Shown here: in pieces, positions 1 to 5,946 of the stretch
Numbering within the stretch: the stretch's first letter is position 1
Layout: every line of letters starts with the position of its first letter
Virus record (IMG/VR): IMGVR_UViG_3300046028_004510
Coordinates: 1-36,430 of that record
From: a virus
Strand: one strand, 5' to 3'
Length of the DNA: 36,430 bases
Translations under genes and position numbers: made by a program
Notes under the pieces: model-generated
What the model saw: only the letters and a program-made list of their open reading frames with translations
Told to the model about the DNA's origin: nothing
Database searches by the model: none

Positions 1-250
1 AGATGATGATGCGATGGACGGTATCCCATTTAGGTTGCGTTTTACCGGACAAGGCTTTGTAAAGGCTCTCACGGTTAAGCCCTGTATCAGTAGCAAGCTG
101 AGTAATACCTTTGGCTTTGGCGACATGACCCAGCGCAGTAACAAAAACAGCAGGATCATCATCCAAAAATGCTTGCGTCAAGTAGTCGCTCATATCTTCT
201 TGAGTCAACAAGTGATCGAAAGGGTTATAAGGTTTTGTTTCAGTTTTCAT
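1..250 (-). CDS. HigA-like antitoxin, N-terminal part (split by window ends)
   Basis: Reads from ATG at 250 leftward to the window edge, about 82 residues, and continues at 36430-36270 once the circle is closed. The joined protein is 93 residues, starts MKTETKPYNPF and ends KALNINLHIAA. It resembles the HTH antitoxin partners of short Gp49/HigB-like toxins (addiction module antidote family). The helix-turn-helix lies around residues 45-85 (ITQLATDTGLNRESLYKALS). It begins 9 bp after the toxin stop, so the pair is one toxin-first operon. The first three window bases give a wrong last codon and should be ignored. Confidence 0.85.
   Translation of the reverse strand, partial: MKTETKPYNPFDHLLTQEDMSDYLTQAFLDDDPAVFVTALGHVAKAKGITQLATDTGLNRESLYKALSGKTQPKWDTVHRIII
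4..129. repeat. Terminal redundancy, left copy (circular junction)
   Basis: Bases 4-129 are identical to 36305-36430. Bases 1-3 do not match the corresponding bases 36302-36304. Joining the right end to base 130 gives a circle of about 36,301 bp and restores the antitoxin reading frame. A repeat of about 126 bp is what an assembler overlap on a circular or circularly permuted molecule leaves, so I read it as evidence of a complete genome rather than as a biological terminal repeat. Confidence 0.9.
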
Positions 251-259
251 AAAGAAGCC

Positions 260-553
260 TCACAAGTTTTTAGCCAGTTCTTTGGCTTGTTTAATATCGT
301 TTTGTTGCGTCGATTTATCACCACCACACAACAAAATAACAATTTCGTTATTACGGATAGTGTAATAAATGCGATAGCCCGGACCAACAAAAATACGCAG
401 TTCGCTAACACCTTCACCAATTATTTTAGTATCGCCAAAGTTACCATTAGCAACTCTAGCCAAACGCAACGCTATTGCCATAGCCGCTTGGCGGTCTTTC
501 AACTTGGCAGACCATTTATCAAAAACTTCAGTAGTGTGTATTTCGTAATTCAT
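260..553 (-). CDS. HigB/RelE-superfamily toxin (short Gp49-like)
   Basis: 97 residues, the usual length of the phage-derived Gp49-like/HigB toxins, which as a family are ribosome-associated mRNA interferases. Recognisable pieces are the helical N-terminus (TTEVFDKWSAKLKD, about 7-20), the strand ELRIFVGPGYRIYYTIR (about 51-67) and the C-terminal strand plus helix IVILLCGGDKSTQQNDIKQA (71-90). The antitoxin gene follows on the same strand. A strong promoter with a palindromic operator lies directly upstream at 560-587, as expected for autoregulation. The module probably stabilises the phage genome in the lysogen; target and activity are inferred from the family. Confidence 0.88.
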   Translation of the reverse strand: MNYEIHTTEVFDKWSAKLKDRQAAMAIALRLARVANGNFGDTKIIGEGVSELRIFVGPGYRIYYTIRNNEIVILLCGGDKSTQQNDIKQAKELAKNL

Positions 554-559
554 GATTCT

Positions 560-587
560 ATTGTAGCTTACAGGCTACAAATGTCAA
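560..587 (-). promoter_or_regulatory. Promoter and operator of the junction toxin-antitoxin pair
   Basis: On the minus strand TTGACA (plus 582-587) is followed after 16 bp by TACAAT (plus 560-565). A perfect inverted repeat, TTGTAGC (561-567) and GCTACAA (574-580), overlaps the -10 box and spacer. This is the layout of an operator bound by a toxin-antitoxin complex. The toxin ATG follows at 553. Confidence 0.75.
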
Positions 588-600
588 GAGTAATTAGCAT

Positions 601-1026
601 ATGAAAGTCACTTTTGTAATAGATGAGCGTGGTGCTTTTCATGCACAGAAAACTATCGGTGATTTACCGACTGATAGAAGTATGGAAGTCGTCATACAAA
701 AACACGTCAAGAAACGCACCGATGGTCAAAACCGTTACCAATGGAAAGCTATATTGGGAGACATATCAAGGCAAGTACGCATAGACGGTAAAAGTTACAC
801 GCCTAAAATCTGGCACGAGCATTTAAAAGGATTGTTTTTACCTGATGAAGCTAATGAAGAAATAACTCTGCCAGGTTATAAGAAATGGGAAGAAATGCCA
901 GACGGAACACTCAAGATGGTAGGCAGTACAACAAAGCTAACCACTAAGGGCATAAGTATCTATTTTGAACAGATATACGCCTATGCGGTGAATGAGTTGG
1001 ACGTAAGGTTTACAGCAAATGTCTAA
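601..1026 (+). CDS. ninB: NinB/Orf-family recombination mediator
   Basis: 141 residues, close to lambda NinB/Orf (146). The family signature is clear: DGQNRYQWKAILGDISRQV around residues 41-59, equivalent to the LDQNRKLWACLGDVSRQV segment of the lambda protein, followed by GKSYTPKIWHEHLKG. Lambda Orf binds ssDNA and SSB and helps Red-type recombination start on ssDNA in place of RecFOR. Here the phage also encodes SSB, an ERF annealing protein and an exonuclease in its leftward operon, so the partners are present. It opens the rightward nin-like block and overlaps the next gene by 8 bp. The ribosome site upstream is weak (AAGAG). Confidence 0.88.
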   Translation: MKVTFVIDERGAFHAQKTIGDLPTDRSMEVVIQKHVKKRTDGQNRYQWKAILGDISRQVRIDGKSYTPKIWHEHLKGLFLPDEANEEITLPGYKKWEEMPDGTLKMVGSTTKLTTKGISIYFEQIYAYAVNELDVRFTANV

Positions 1027-1300
1027 GCTGCGTGAATCAGCCAGAGGACAAGACTGCTTAGTCAGATTGCCTGGCATATGTAACCGCAACCCAGAAACAG
1101 TGGTATTGGCTCATTTAGGCGGTGGAGGCATGGCATTAAAGAAACATGATATTCATGGTGCATTTTGCTGTAGCAGCTGCCATGACGAAATTGACAGACG
1201 CACACGATTATTTGACAAGGATTATGCAGAATTGGCTCATAGGCAGGGTGTTGAGAGAACACAAAATTACTGGATAGAACATGGCTTCCTCAAAGTATAA
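1019..1300 (+). CDS. YbcO-like putative nuclease (DUF1364)
   Basis: 93 residues that resemble E. coli DLP12 prophage YbcO along the whole length: an N-terminal KLRESARGQDCLVRLPGICN, then NPETVVLAHL, then CSSCHDEIDRRTR. The C-x2-C-H and Cys residues suggest a zinc-stabilised HNH-like nuclease fold. Family members sit in the nin region of lambdoid phages, as here between ninB and a second nuclease candidate. The biochemical role of YbcO is not firmly known, so function is inferred from family and place. Confidence 0.85.
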   Translation: MSKLRESARGQDCLVRLPGICNRNPETVVLAHLGGGGMALKKHDIHGAFCCSSCHDEIDRRTRLFDKDYAELAHRQGVERTQNYWIEHGFLKV

Positions 1301-1622
1301 GAATTGCAAGACGCTCATCAATGGGCATGAGTTTGCCAGTAAAGCAGAAGCCAAGCGTTATGCAGAGTTACATGTATTAAACAATGCTGGCGTTATATCG
1401 CAACTCAAGCTGCAATCTAAATATGAACTGATACCAAAGCAAAGGCGATCAGATGGAACGATGGAGCGAGCCTGTCATTATCTTGCTGATTTTGAATATA
1501 TCGAGAATGGCAACTTGATAGTTGAGGATGTTAAGGGCGGCAAGTCTACACCCGAATTTATTATTAAACGCAAGCTGATGTTAGATAAGTACGGCATCAC
1601 AGTGAGAGAGATTAGAAAATGA
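1281..1622 (+). CDS. DUF1064 phage protein, putative PD-(D/E)XK nuclease
   Basis: 113 residues. It has the DUF1064 pattern: FASKAEAKRYAEL near residue 18, YLADFEYIENGNLIVEDVKG around 67-86 and a basic C-terminus. The D70 and EDVK (82-85) spacing fits a PD-(D/E)XK active site (Asp, then Glu-x-Lys), with E22 as a possible extra acidic residue. Lambdoid phages carry a Holliday-junction resolvase (RusA) or NinG/Rap at this place, so a branched-DNA nuclease is a reasonable inference, not a demonstrated role. It overlaps its upstream neighbour by 20 bp and the following small ATG by 4 bp. Confidence 0.75.
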   Translation: MASSKYKNCKTLINGHEFASKAEAKRYAELHVLNNAGVISQLKLQSKYELIPKQRRSDGTMERACHYLADFEYIENGNLIVEDVKGGKSTPEFIIKRKLMLDKYGITVREIRK

Positions 1623-1702
1623 TTGATTGGTTCGTGTTCCCTTTTTACGCAACGATTTTATTTATGATTTATGTGATTTATTCAACCTGGTGGGGATGCT
1701 GA
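1619..1702 (+). CDS. Small membrane protein, 27 residues
   Basis: Translation is MIDWFVFPFYATILF followed by MIYVIYSTWWGC. It is almost entirely hydrophobic and could span the membrane once. The ATG overlaps the upstream stop (ATGA) and its own TGA overlaps the next ATG (TGATG), so it fits the translationally coupled chain on both sides. I recognise no family. The double coupling is the main reason to believe it is expressed. Confidence 0.5.
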   Translation: MIDWFVFPFYATILFMIYVIYSTWWGC

Positions 1703-1938
1703 TGTTACCTGTTAAAAAAGAAAAAGAATTTGTAGCTTGGGGAACGGAATCAGAGATTGAATACATTAATCAAATAGGAACATTTAGACCTGATGATTGT
1801 GATCGAATTACTTTCTTAAAAGGATATTTAGCTTCTATACCTAATCGAGTTAGATGGGCAGGTATTGATCGGATAAAAGTAACCAAGCACGCAAAAACAT
1901 TACTTTCTGAAAACTTAGCAAGGGCAGCAGCGCAATGA
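1702..1938 (+). CDS. Hypothetical phage protein, 78 residues
   Basis: The start at 1702 overlaps the upstream TGA and gives MLPVKKEKEFVAWGTESEIE. A longer upstream reading through the small membrane gene exists in the same frame but is less likely. The protein is soluble-looking and charged, with SEIEYINQIGTFRPDDCDRI in the first half and a basic C-terminus (KVTKHAKTLLSENLARAAAQ). No family recognised. Ends with a 4-bp overlap to the next ATG. Confidence 0.6.
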   Translation: MLPVKKEKEFVAWGTESEIEYINQIGTFRPDDCDRITFLKGYLASIPNRVRWAGIDRIKVTKHAKTLLSENLARAAAQ

Positions 1939-2057
1939 TCTATTGGGGTTTTCTAAAATTAAAAGACTGGACCATATTTCCTTGGGTAATGACTGAGGTA
2001 GAAGGCTTTGAGTTTACCTGGCTATTTCTTGTTGCAGGATATTTAAGAGATGAGTAG
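1935..2057 (+). CDS. Small hydrophobic protein, 40 residues
   Basis: Starts MIYWGFLKLKDWTIFPWVMT and ends FLVAGYLRDE. Aromatic-rich with a hydrophobic C-terminal half. The ATG overlaps the upstream stop by 4 bp and the end overlaps the next gene by 8 bp, continuing the coupled chain. No recognised family; accepted on context. Confidence 0.45.
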   Translation: MIYWGFLKLKDWTIFPWVMTEVEGFEFTWLFLVAGYLRDE

Positions 2058-2250
2058 AGCATCCAGTTTACAAGATGACGATGTAGATTTCTTGTACAAA
2101 AAAATGAGAGTTCTCTATCACCGATTGCCGAACGAAAAAGAAGAAATAGCCTATCCAATAGAGGTATGGCGTTTAATAGTTGAAGAAGGATTATCAATAC
2201 TTCCGGCACGAATGAAAGCACTAACAAGGATATTAGATGAAAAAGCATAG
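2050..2250 (+). CDS. Hypothetical helical protein, 66 residues
   Basis: MSRASSLQDDDVDFLYKKMR, then a mainly helical stretch with PNEKEEIAYPIEVWRLIVEE and a basic end (RMKALTRILDEKA). Acidic N-terminus and amphipathic helices suggest a small soluble regulator or adaptor. No family recognised. Overlaps the previous gene by 8 bp and the next by 14 bp. Confidence 0.6.
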   Translation: MSRASSLQDDDVDFLYKKMRVLYHRLPNEKEEIAYPIEVWRLIVEEGLSILPARMKALTRILDEKA

Positions 2251-2464
2251 TCATTATTATAAAGATACTTCCCACCTAGATGGCATGGACGTGTATCGCA
2301 TACTCAAAGAATGGGAAGTAACCGATCCTTGTATTCAACATGCTATCAAGAAACTGCTATGTGCAGGACAGCGTGGCGTTAAAGATGAAGAACAAGACGT
2401 GCAGGAAGCCATCGACACCCTTGAGCGTTACAAAGAAATGAAAGCAGAGGATGAATTAGCATGA
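2237..2464 (+). CDS. Conserved small phage protein (DUF3310-like pattern)
   Basis: 75 residues. It contains HYYKDTSHLDGMDVYRILKE, DPCIQHAIKKLLCAGQRG and EEQDVQEAIDTLERYKEM, a layout seen in many phage proteins in which an HY-x-DG start is followed by an HA-x-K-L helix and a C-terminal helix. It recalls the DUF3310 group sometimes annotated as nucleotide kinases, but no ATP-binding motif is present, so I do not assign an enzyme activity. Overlaps the next ATG by 4 bp. Confidence 0.65.
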   Translation: MKKHSHYYKDTSHLDGMDVYRILKEWEVTDPCIQHAIKKLLCAGQRGVKDEEQDVQEAIDTLERYKEMKAEDELA

Positions 2465-2637
2465 CCTGTTGGCCAATGATGAAATTTGATCCAGTAAACC
2501 TATTCAACGCACCCGTTATGTATAAGGAATGTAAGCACACACACTGGGCAACTTATGTGAGCTGGAAGAAACGTACTTGTGTAGATTGCGGCTTAGAAAA
2601 ACCATTGTACGAAATTGAAATAAAACATCAGAGGTAA
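2461..2637 (+). CDS. Small putative zinc-binding protein, 58 residues
   Basis: Starts MTCWPMMKFDPVNLFNAPVM. A metal site is suggested by ECKHTHW (about 23-29) and RTCVDCGL (38-45), giving two Cys/His pairs. The ATG overlaps the upstream stop (GCATGA). The protein has no recognised family; such one-finger proteins are common in phage operons and usually regulatory. Confidence 0.6.
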   Translation: MTCWPMMKFDPVNLFNAPVMYKECKHTHWATYVSWKKRTCVDCGLEKPLYEIEIKHQR

Positions 2638-2640
2638 GGA

Positions 2641-2772
2641 ATGGATATGCAATTATTAGCCGTCTTAATCGCGCTATCAATCGGAGTTATTGGTATTACT
2701 GCTGTCATAGTCAAGTACGCTCTGAAGGTATTTGATGATATATGGAAAGATGATGATAGCGAGTATTTCTAA
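2641..2772 (+). CDS. Single-span membrane protein, 43 residues (possible holin)
   Basis: MDMQLLAVLIALSIGVIGIT followed by AVIVKYALKVF and an acidic tail (DDIWKDDDSEYF). There is one clear transmembrane segment at about 4-26. The ribosome site GAGGTAAGGA is the best in this stretch. It lies 140 bp before the lysozyme gene, which makes a pinholin-like or antiholin role possible; a second holin candidate lies at 5545. Function is inference only. Confidence 0.6.
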   Translation: MDMQLLAVLIALSIGVIGITAVIVKYALKVFDDIWKDDDSEYF

Positions 2773-2879
2773 TGGCACTTAAAACGACTAATAAGAATAG
2801 AAAGAAAGTAGCCAAGTTTAGAGCAGATGAAAGCTCATATAAAACGGAAAATATTGCAAAAATACAAGATATGGTATAA
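2772..2879 (+). CDS. Tiny basic protein, 35 residues
   Basis: MALKTTNKNRKKVAKFRADE followed by SSYKTENIAKIQDMV. Lysine/arginine-rich. Its ATG overlaps the upstream stop (TAATG) and its TAA falls inside the -10 box of the promoter at 2872. It could be a real coupled gene or an accident of the intergenic spacer; confidence is low. Confidence 0.35.
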   Translation: MALKTTNKNRKKVAKFRADESSYKTENIAKIQDMV

Positions 2880-2880
2880 T
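2872..2880 (+). promoter_or_regulatory. Extended -10 promoter before the lysozyme gene
   Basis: TGGTATAAT is a TG-n-TATAAT extended -10 element. The ten bases ATGGTATAAT at 2871-2880 recur exactly at 5511-5520. The nearest -35-like hexamer (TTGCAA, 2854-2859) is only 15 bp away, so recognition would depend on the extended -10. It would start transcription of the lysis, packaging and head genes. Confidence 0.55.
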
Positions 2881-2912
2881 AGAGCCAAAATTAATACTAC
2901 ATATAGTGTTTT

Positions 2913-3377
2913 ATGGATAAATTGATTGAGCAATTAAAGCGTCACGAAGGCTACCGATGTCGAATGTATCTTTGTACGGCTGGCAAGGAAACCATCGGAT
3001 ACGGTTATAACCTGAAAGCTAACCCTTTGCACTTAAGTAGCTTAGAGATCAGCAATGCTTATAAGAACGGCATTAATGAAGTCGAAGCAGAAAGGATACT
3101 AAAGCTCATGGTATCTAAATGCAGCGATCAGCTAGAAGAAGCCATACCATTCATCAATAAACTCGATACGGTAAGACAAGACATATTAATAAACATGTGC
3201 TTCAACATGGGATTAGTCGGATTACTTAAATTCAAGAAAACATTGCAGCTTATTGAAGCTGGGGATTATGCGAAGGCCTCAGTTGAAATGTTAGCAAGCA
3301 AATGGTCAAAAGATGTCGGCAATAGAGCCTCAGAGTTATCAACACAAATGAAGTCAGGGGTTTATGCAGCCGTCTGA
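2913..3377 (+). CDS. Endolysin, T4-type lysozyme (GH24)
   Basis: 154 residues, normal for GH24 muramidases that cleave the peptidoglycan glycan backbone. The catalytic Glu is E12 in KRHEGYRCRMY. The position of T4 D20 is a Cys here (C21), followed by T27 in ETIGYG, so the triad is E-8-C-5-T, an arrangement known in active endolysins. There is no signal peptide or SAR segment, so it needs a holin. It follows the extended -10 promoter and overlaps the next gene by 14 bp. Confidence 0.92.
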   Translation: MDKLIEQLKRHEGYRCRMYLCTAGKETIGYGYNLKANPLHLSSLEISNAYKNGINEVEAERILKLMVSKCSDQLEEAIPFINKLDTVRQDILINMCFNMGLVGLLKFKKTLQLIEAGDYAKASVEMLASKWSKDVGNRASELSTQMKSGVYAAV

Positions 3378-3864
3378 GTATTATTCAGAAATAGGAAGGT
3401 CAAACATTGCTAATGAGGTATGGTCATTAGTTAATGATGGCACAGAATGGAAAGCGCATAATTCATTTCTAGCAAAACAAATCCCAGAAAACATTTATCT
3501 TCAAGAGCCATTACTTAAGTATTTGTCTATTAAACATTCATTATTGGTAGGCATCTTAATGATGCACCCATTCCATGTTTATAACTGGCACACAGACGGA
3601 AACAGGCGATGTGGTATTAACTTACTCCTTAGCGATAGTCCAAGCCATTGTCTATTCACTGATGATGAAACAATAACTAATTCAAAAGTTATAGAGTTGT
3701 CATATATGCCAACTACTTACTATGTGTTTAATACAGATAAAAAACACATGGTTGTTAATCTAAATCGTCCACGCTACTTGATGAGCGTTGAGATAGATGG
3801 TGGCAAAAATACAATCAGCTATGAAGAATTACTAAAGGAGTTAGAAGAATATGCTAACGCCTAA
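3364..3864 (+). CDS. Putative Fe(II)/2-oxoglutarate-dependent oxygenase
   Basis: 166 residues. A double-stranded beta-helix oxygenase signature is visible: H76-x-D78 in NWHTDGNRRCGINLLL, the distal His H128 in DKKHMVVNLN and Arg 135 or 137 in NRPRYLMSVEI, where the co-substrate carboxylate is usually held. The pattern is closest to aspartyl/asparaginyl beta-hydroxylase-like and small phage 2OG oxygenases. The substrate cannot be told from sequence. Its place between endolysin and terminase, overlapping both, is unusual for a modification enzyme and means it is expressed late. Confidence 0.65.
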   Translation: MQPSEYYSEIGRSNIANEVWSLVNDGTEWKAHNSFLAKQIPENIYLQEPLLKYLSIKHSLLVGILMMHPFHVYNWHTDGNRRCGINLLLSDSPSHCLFTDDETITNSKVIELSYMPTTYYVFNTDKKHMVVNLNRPRYLMSVEIDGGKNTISYEELLKELEEYANA

Positions 3865-4225
3865 GCAAGAAGTATTTGCTCAAGCTGTAGCAGGAGGCAA
3901 AACACAGGCTGATGCTTACAGAGAGGCTTACAATGTGAAGCCAACAACCAAGAATGAGGTAACACAAGTCAAGGCCTCACAACTAATGGCGGACGGTAAG
4001 GTTAGGGTAAGGGTTGATGAACTCAAAGCTCAACTCTCTGAAAAGCTACTTTGGACAAGGGAAGATTCACTTAAGACGTTAATCGCTGTCATTAATGCGC
4101 CTGACAATGCTGGCAATATTATCTCCTCAGTTCAAGCGATTAATAAGATGCAAGGATTTGATGCCGCTGAAAAGCATGAGCTAACTGGCAACCTTAACGT
4201 GACGATTACAATTCGTGGTCGATAA
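3851..4225 (+). CDS. terS: Terminase small subunit
   Basis: 124 residues with the Terminase_2 pattern: LTPKQEVFAQAVAGGKTQAD, AYREAYNVKPTT, a KASQLMADGKVRVRVDEL helix, then a C-terminal region ending in NVTITIRGR. The N-terminal helix-turn-helix recognises the packaging site on phage DNA and hands it to TerL. It starts 14 bp inside the upstream gene and overlaps terL by 11 bp, the normal small-large order. Confidence 0.88.
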   Translation: MLTPKQEVFAQAVAGGKTQADAYREAYNVKPTTKNEVTQVKASQLMADGKVRVRVDELKAQLSEKLLWTREDSLKTLIAVINAPDNAGNIISSVQAINKMQGFDAAEKHELTGNLNVTITIRGR

Positions 4226-5483
4226 TCTCGATTTAGACTTAGAGATACCCAATGCGCTGATCCCGTTCACGCAGCCTAAGCGTTATAAAATTGCTTATGG
4301 CGGCAGGGGGAGCGGTAAGAGCTGGACAGTGGCACGATTACTCATTATCAAAGCCATTGAAGCACCTATCCGTATTCTTTGTGCAAGAGAAACACAAAAC
4401 TCTATCCAAGAGTCAGTTCACTTCCTTCTGAAGAAGCAAATTGAAGATATGGGGCTGGCTCAATTCTTCACCGTACAGCAAACACGAATAACTTGTGTGA
4501 ATGGTTCGGAATTTGTATTCGCTGGCATCAGGCAACAATCAGTTGTTAATCTTAAATCATTTGAATCATGTTCAATCTGCTGGGTTGAAGAGGCTCAGGT
4601 CGTTACTAAGAAGTCATGGGATGCTTTAGTGCCAACTATTCGTTCACCAGGTTCAGAGATTTGGATAACTTTTAACCCTGAACTAGACACAGATGAAACC
4701 TACCAGCGTTTCGTTCTTAATCAATCTGATAACTCACTCGTTATCAAGGTTAATTGGTCTGATAATATTTGGTTTCCTGATGAGTTAGAGCAAGAGCGCA
4801 TTGACTGGCTTAAGCGTGATCCAGAAGGATATAAGACGGTTTGGGGTGGTGAATGTCGTCCAGCGGTTGAAGGCGCTATTTACGCGCAAGAGATCACCAA
4901 GCTATTACTGGAGAAAAGGCAAGGCCGCGCACCTTACGATCCGCTACTTAAAGTGCATACTGTATGGGATTTAGGCTGGAATGACTCAATGAGTATAGCG
5001 ATGGTGCAGCGCTCTGGTTCGGGTGAGGTTAGGGTTATTGATTACATCGAGGACTCGCACAGAACGCTAGACAGCTATGTTGATGAGCTGCGCAACAAGT
5101 CCTATAACTGGGGCGTTGATTATATTCCGCATGATGGTCGTAGCCGTGACTTCAAGTCTGGCAAATCGACTGAAGAAATGTTGCAAGCCTTTGGTCGCTC
5201 GGTGTTCGTGCTAGGTCGTGATGACATTGAGGAGGGCATTAAATCAGCCCGTATGATGTTCGGCAGAGTGTGGGTAGATGATAAGGCCTCAGCATTGTTA
5301 AACCAGCTTAAACGCTACCGACGGACGCAGAACCAAAGCACTGGTACATTCGGTGCGCCACTGCATGATGATAGCTCACATGGTGCTGACTGCTTCAGAT
5401 ACATAGCAATGGCTGAACAGCACATGACAAACGATACTTGGGGTGGCGGTAAGCTCAAGTATCCGTCATTAAATTACAATTGA
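4215..5483 (+). CDS. terL: Terminase large subunit (ATPase and nuclease)
   Basis: 422 residues from a GTG start that overlaps terS. Walker A is GGRGSGKS (29-36), Walker B ICWVEEA (121-127), and the coupling motif ITFNP follows at 151-155. The C-terminal RNase H-like nuclease has acidic candidates D252 (VWDLGWND), D307 (PHDGRSRD) and D392 (HGADCFRY). It packages DNA through the portal and cuts it. The Terminase_3/6-like architecture often goes with headful packaging, in agreement with a genome assembled as a circle, but the packaging type is not proven. Confidence 0.95.
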   Translation: MVDNLDLDLEIPNALIPFTQPKRYKIAYGGRGSGKSWTVARLLIIKAIEAPIRILCARETQNSIQESVHFLLKKQIEDMGLAQFFTVQQTRITCVNGSEFVFAGIRQQSVVNLKSFESCSICWVEEAQVVTKKSWDALVPTIRSPGSEIWITFNPELDTDETYQRFVLNQSDNSLVIKVNWSDNIWFPDELEQERIDWLKRDPEGYKTVWGGECRPAVEGAIYAQEITKLLLEKRQGRAPYDPLLKVHTVWDLGWNDSMSIAMVQRSGSGEVRVIDYIEDSHRTLDSYVDELRNKSYNWGVDYIPHDGRSRDFKSGKSTEEMLQAFGRSVFVLGRDDIEEGIKSARMMFGRVWVDDKASALLNQLKRYRRTQNQSTGTFGAPLHDDSSHGADCFRYIAMAEQHMTNDTWGGGKLKYPSLNYN

Positions 5484-5511
5484 CATATGTTATGTTATAA
5501 CATTGCAAATA

Positions 5512-5520
5512 TGGTATAAT
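5512..5520 (+). promoter_or_regulatory. Extended -10 promoter after terL
   Basis: TGGTATAAT again, in the same ten-base block ATGGTATAAT (5511-5520) as before the lysozyme gene. No good -35 lies at 17 bp. The element would feed the holin candidate at 5545 and the head genes beyond. Confidence 0.55.
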
Positions 5521-5544
5521 TAGCACAAATGGAAAGGAGTGAGT

Positions 5545-5718
5545 ATGAATTATCTATTCAATCGTTTAAAAGAACCATCCACTTGGCGAGGCGTTATCTG
5601 GTGCTTATCTGCCTTTGGTGTCTATCATTTTTCTGACGACCAGACCGCTGCTATTACTGCATTAGGTATGGCGGTAGCTGGTGGTGCTGGCATCTTGTCA
5701 CCGGACAAGCGGTTGTAA
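5545..5718 (+). CDS. Putative holin, 57 residues
   Basis: MNYLFNRLKEPSTWRGVIWC then LSAFGVYHFSDDQTAAITAL and GMAVAGGAGILSPDKRL. The LKEPSTWRG start, a first hydrophobic segment (about 16-28), a polar DDQ turn and a second segment (about 34-51) match a widespread family of small phage proteins annotated as holins. An excellent ribosome site (GGAAAGGAGTG) precedes the ATG, and an extended -10 promoter is 25 bp upstream. It would permit the lysozyme to reach the wall. Confidence 0.7.
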   Translation: MNYLFNRLKEPSTWRGVIWCLSAFGVYHFSDDQTAAITALGMAVAGGAGILSPDKRL

Positions 5719-5727
5719 AATAGCTTA

Positions 5728-5741
5728 TTGTCGGGAGACAA
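5728..5741 (+). promoter_or_regulatory. GNRA-tetraloop hairpin holding the Shine-Dalgarno
   Basis: TTGTC (5728-5732), loop GGGA (5733-5736), GACAA (5737-5741). The loop and first stem base form the Shine-Dalgarno GGGAG, five bases before the ATG at 5743. It is one of a family of such hairpins before late genes (see 8333, 9334, 10395, 17558). Confidence 0.6.
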
Positions 5742-5742
5742 C

Positions 5743-5946
5743 ATGAGTGAAGCAGATATATTAATGCCGGTAGTTGGCATGTTGATGTCAGTTCTAATTG
5801 TCGTGATCGGCTGGATGGGTAATAAACTCCATGAGCGCTTAGGCGAGATCAACGATACACTGGCAACGATAGACAGAGATTTACGGCACGAACTATCAAG
5901 ACTTGATACACGAGTATCAGTTATCGAAAGCAAGGTCAGCAAATGA
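5743..5946 (+). CDS. Membrane-anchored coiled-coil protein, 67 residues
   Basis: The ATG at 5743 is chosen because the GGGAG loop sits five bases before it; an in-frame ATG at 5728 lies inside the hairpin. The protein has one membrane segment (MPVVGMLMSVLIVVIGWMG, about 8-26) and a C-terminal heptad-like helix (NDTLATIDRDLRHELSRLD onward). This layout resembles XhlA-type lysis accessory proteins or small spanin-like proteins. It overlaps the portal gene by 4 bp. Lysis is the likeliest role; not proven. Confidence 0.6.
   Translation: MSEADILMPVVGMLMSVLIVVIGWMGNKLHERLGEINDTLATIDRDLRHELSRLDTRVSVIESKVSK

Noticed and set aside
4-129. Biological direct terminal repeat of a T7-like phage
   Set aside because: The repeat cuts through an antitoxin gene and has an assembler-typical length, and integrase and terminase type do not suggest fixed ends. 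Reads would be needed to exclude it fully.
14-604. A 196-residue plus-strand frame across the left end
   Set aside because: It is antisense to the toxin-antitoxin pair, which has clear families, promoter and operator. The frame has no recognisable protein and would read into ninB.
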